Assembly: GCA_017462565.1 (NCBI GenBank)
Contig: JAFTQW010000005.1
Coordinates: 1 to 40,584 of the forward strand
Source: Ruminococcus sp.
GTDB taxonomy: Bacteria > Bacillota > Clostridia > Oscillospirales > Ruminococcaceae
Direction: 5' to 3'
Length of the DNA: 40,584 bases
Positions 39,096-40,584 of the stretch are shown here, piece by piece; within the stretch, counting starts at the first letter, position 1, and each line of letters starts with the position of its first letter. The notes beneath the pieces are model-generated. The model made no database searches. It saw only the letters and a program-made list of their open reading frames with translations, and had not been told where the DNA came from. A program made the translations under genes and the position numbers.

Positions 39096-39968
39096 ATGAA
39101 AATAAAAAATTTTATAGTGGGAATGGCGGTTATAGCTGCTTGTACTTTTACGTTAAGCGGATGCGGCGGAGCAAAATCGAGCGAGTCGGAAAAAATGACC
39201 CAGCAGGCAAAATCCGTTAGCAGTATGATTACCGAGCTGCCGGAAGAATATTCAGCGGAAGCAGACGATGCAATTATTGCAGCAAGAACAGCATATGACG
39301 CTTTAAGCGACGAAGAGAAGGATACTGTTGACGATTCGGCTCTGAGCGTTCTTGAACAGGCAAAAAATCAGGAAGATGCTGATGCGATTAATAAGGAAAT
39401 TAATGAAATCACGGTAAAAAATGGAAATTATTACGATTTAAATACTTCAAAAAAGTCCGTTTCAGGCGTTATGGATGAGATTGCCAATTTGTCGCCGGAA
39501 GTGGATAAGCTGATAAATTATGATTCGCTTCTGAAAAAAATAGATGATATTTCAAGCGAATATACAGATACGATATTAGATGCCGATAATGATATAAATG
39601 CTATGAATGATATCATGACAAAGCTTAATAGCATTAATAATAGTTATTCGTCGGCATCAAAGTATGGATATGCTTGTGATATCTATAATGATGTGTCTAA
39701 GTTATCAACTAATCTTTCATCCATAAAAAATAAATTGCTTGCACCTGCTAACGATTTGAAAGATACTTGTCTTTATGGTGAAGATTTTGATATAACTTTA
39801 GCAGTACTTGATATTGTAAAAGAAATTCCGGAAAATTCTACTGAGCATTACGATCCGTATTTGAATGATACAGAATTTGTCGATGATTGCCTCAAGTGGC
39901 AGCAGATCGTTCAGGAAAAAATAGAAGAGAATAAAGCCGAATCAAGCTCAGAACCTGAGACGGATTGA
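39096..39968 (+). CDS. lipoprotein with helical domain, unknown
   Basis: 290 residues from ATG 39096 (RBS gaaagg). The lipobox is LSGC (Cys near 23). The mature protein is acidic and predicted to be mostly helical, with a segment AARTAYDALSDEEKDTVDDSALSVLEQA (about 67-95) of the kind found in small helical repeats of surface proteins (Y-x-A-L-S-D-E-E-K pattern). Later parts are Asn/Ser/Asp-rich helices. There is no enzyme signature. It is probably a surface-exposed binding or spacer protein. Confidence 0.78.
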   Translation: MKIKNFIVGMAVIAACTFTLSGCGGAKSSESEKMTQQAKSVSSMITELPEEYSAEADDAIIAARTAYDALSDEEKDTVDDSALSVLEQAKNQEDADAINKEINEITVKNGNYYDLNTSKKSVSGVMDEIANLSPEVDKLINYDSLLKKIDDISSEYTDTILDADNDINAMNDIMTKLNSINNSYSSASKYGYACDIYNDVSKLSTNLSSIKNKLLAPANDLKDTCLYGEDFDITLAVLDIVKEIPENSTEHYDPYLNDTEFVDDCLKWQQIVQEKIEENKAESSSEPETD

Positions 39969-40024
39969 TTAAGGTGCAAGAAGAATTTCGGTCTTTTTCC
40001 AAAAAATTAAGGGAGTTATAAATC

Positions 40025-40255
40025 ATGAAAAAGAAAATATTAACAATTCTGACAGTAGGAATTATGGCTTTGAGCGCTGCTGCGGCTATGACAGGCTGTG
40101 ACGATTCGTCGGACGGCGGCGGAACTCGCATATGTCAGTTTGACGGATGTACAAGAAAAGCAACAAGCGCAGGAGGAGAGTTTTGTTCATATCATTCAAA
40201 AATGCTGAATGATTATTGGGATGCCGAGAATGCGGCAAAAAATTATAAAAATTAA
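40025..40255 (+). CDS. small lipoprotein with Cys/His zinc-binding-like motif
   Basis: 76 residues. The lipobox is MTGC (Cys near 25), then a DDSSDGGGT linker. The rest contains C-x4-C, then C-x2-H (ICQFDGCTRKATSAGGEFCSYH), spaced like a small treble-clef zinc site, and an acidic, aromatic tail. A zinc-binding fold on the outer face of the membrane is unusual; metal capture or redox sensing are possibilities only. RBS gggag. It is last of the small envelope genes. Confidence 0.75.
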   Translation: MKKKILTILTVGIMALSAAAAMTGCDDSSDGGGTRICQFDGCTRKATSAGGEFCSYHSKMLNDYWDAENAAKNYKN

Positions 40256-40431
40256 AGAGCTTCCTGATACAGGGACAATAACTTAGGAAGAATTTGAAAG
40301 AATGAAAAATGGATAATTGGCATTTAACAGCAAAGGCAGTCGGCATGGCTGCCTTTAGTTGTTGAAATAATATAGTTTTGCAATTATGCAATTGTAACAA
40401 AAAACGACAAATAATATTTATGATTATTTCC

Positions 40432-40460
40432 TTGACAAACCTTAAAAAAGGTGCTATAAT
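40432..40460 (+). promoter_or_regulatory. full-consensus sigma-A promoter
   Basis: TTGACA (40432-40437), a 17-bp spacer and TATAAT (40455-40460), with TG at -15/-14 as well. It is the strongest promoter match in the window, of the kind found before stable RNAs or highly expressed leaders. Confidence 0.9.
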
Positions 40461-40465
40461 AAAAA

Positions 40466-40584
40466 AGCTGTCGGAGAGGGAGTCAAGGGCAAGCGAGGGC
40501 AAACGGGAAGATCTGAACGCAAGGCAAAGACGTTTAACAGAGCCTGGAGCCTGAGGGAGAGAGCTTTGGAAAAAAGTTTTCAAA
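40466..40584 (+). ncRNA. purine-rich transcript start, candidate structured RNA or long leader (cut by window end)
   Basis: About 118 nt downstream of the consensus promoter are available. They are rich in A and G (gggagtcaagggcaagcgag...), contain no start codon with an RBS, and have an AAAGCT ... AGCTTT closing stem (near 40464-40469 and 40561-40567). I could not match it to RNase P RNA, tmRNA, 6S, SRP RNA or a riboswitch that I know. It is either a stable RNA or the leader of a gene beyond the window. Confidence 0.4.

Noticed and set aside
1-40584. CRISPR array
   Set aside because: The repeats are dispersed, structured and of varying length, without regular spacers or cas genes.
1-40584. 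tRNA or rRNA genes
   Set aside because: No tRNA T-arm and acceptor pattern or rRNA segment was recognised. A gggttcgagg string near 23577 is part of R8 and has no tRNA fold around it.
40466-40584. RNase P RNA, tmRNA, 6S RNA or T-box leader
   Set aside because: The visible part lacks the conserved sequences I know for each of these, so only a general RNA candidate is claimed.

Overview
The window looks like chromosome of an obligately anaerobic, fibre-degrading Firmicute close to Ruminococcus (Oscillospiraceae). This is inferred from six secreted dockerin-type proteins, a lipoprotein GH5 glucanase, HydF for an [FeFe]-hydrogenase, an O2/NO-detoxifying FprA flavoprotein, spore-lineage genes (spoVAD-spoVAE plus Spo0A and CotJC remnants) and strong sigma-A-type promoters. 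No rRNA, tRNA, CRISPR array, phage module or transposase gene was seen.

Layout. 1-5.2 kb: an accessory area with a small hypothetical, a Cu/Zn-type SOD, a Spo0A C-domain remnant, four tandem dockerin paralogues, a 5'-truncated CotJC manganese catalase and a 32-residue DUF3789-like microprotein. 5.2-7.8 kb (minus): redox operon fprA - ferredoxin:thioredoxin reductase - thioredoxin - methyltransferase. 8.5-10.6 kb: rnhA, nifS, nifU. 11.1-14.8 kb (minus): two overlapping membrane-anchored LRR (BspA-like) surface proteins. 15.6-17 kb: spoVAD-spoVAE without spoVAC. 17.2-19.9 kb (minus): Ca2+ P-type ATPase. 20-23.3 kb (minus): two dockerin proteins and the GH5 enzyme. 23.7-26.9 kb (minus): mazF-like toxin without antitoxin, DUF2809 protein, hydF, and an LDH/MDH-family dehydrogenase. 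27.2-37 kb: an arginine biosynthesis cluster argG-argH-(orf)-argC-argJ-argB-argD-(orf)-argF, with ArgR-type boxes before argG. 37.3-40.6 kb: small membrane proteins and lipoproteins, then a consensus promoter for an RNA that runs off the end.

The most unusual content is non-coding. About sixteen dispersed 140-300 bp elements (R1-R16) occupy the intergenic gaps. Each is a chain of stem-loops: a terminal inverted repeat, a GGGGAC/GTCCCC stem, a CCAAAGGG/CCCTTTGG stem that sometimes carries an extra two-hairpin module, a long variable hairpin, and a small variable hairpin. Between copies several stems differ in sequence yet stay complementary, and the outer inverted repeats fall into several unrelated classes around the same core. 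One copy supplies the stop codon of the Ca2+ ATPase, one abuts the rnhA start, and several separate the arginine genes. They look like non-autonomous mobile or structured-RNA elements maintained for their fold. I cannot say from sequence alone whether they have been described.

Starts were chosen by ribosome binding site and family alignment, so several differ from the longest open frame.
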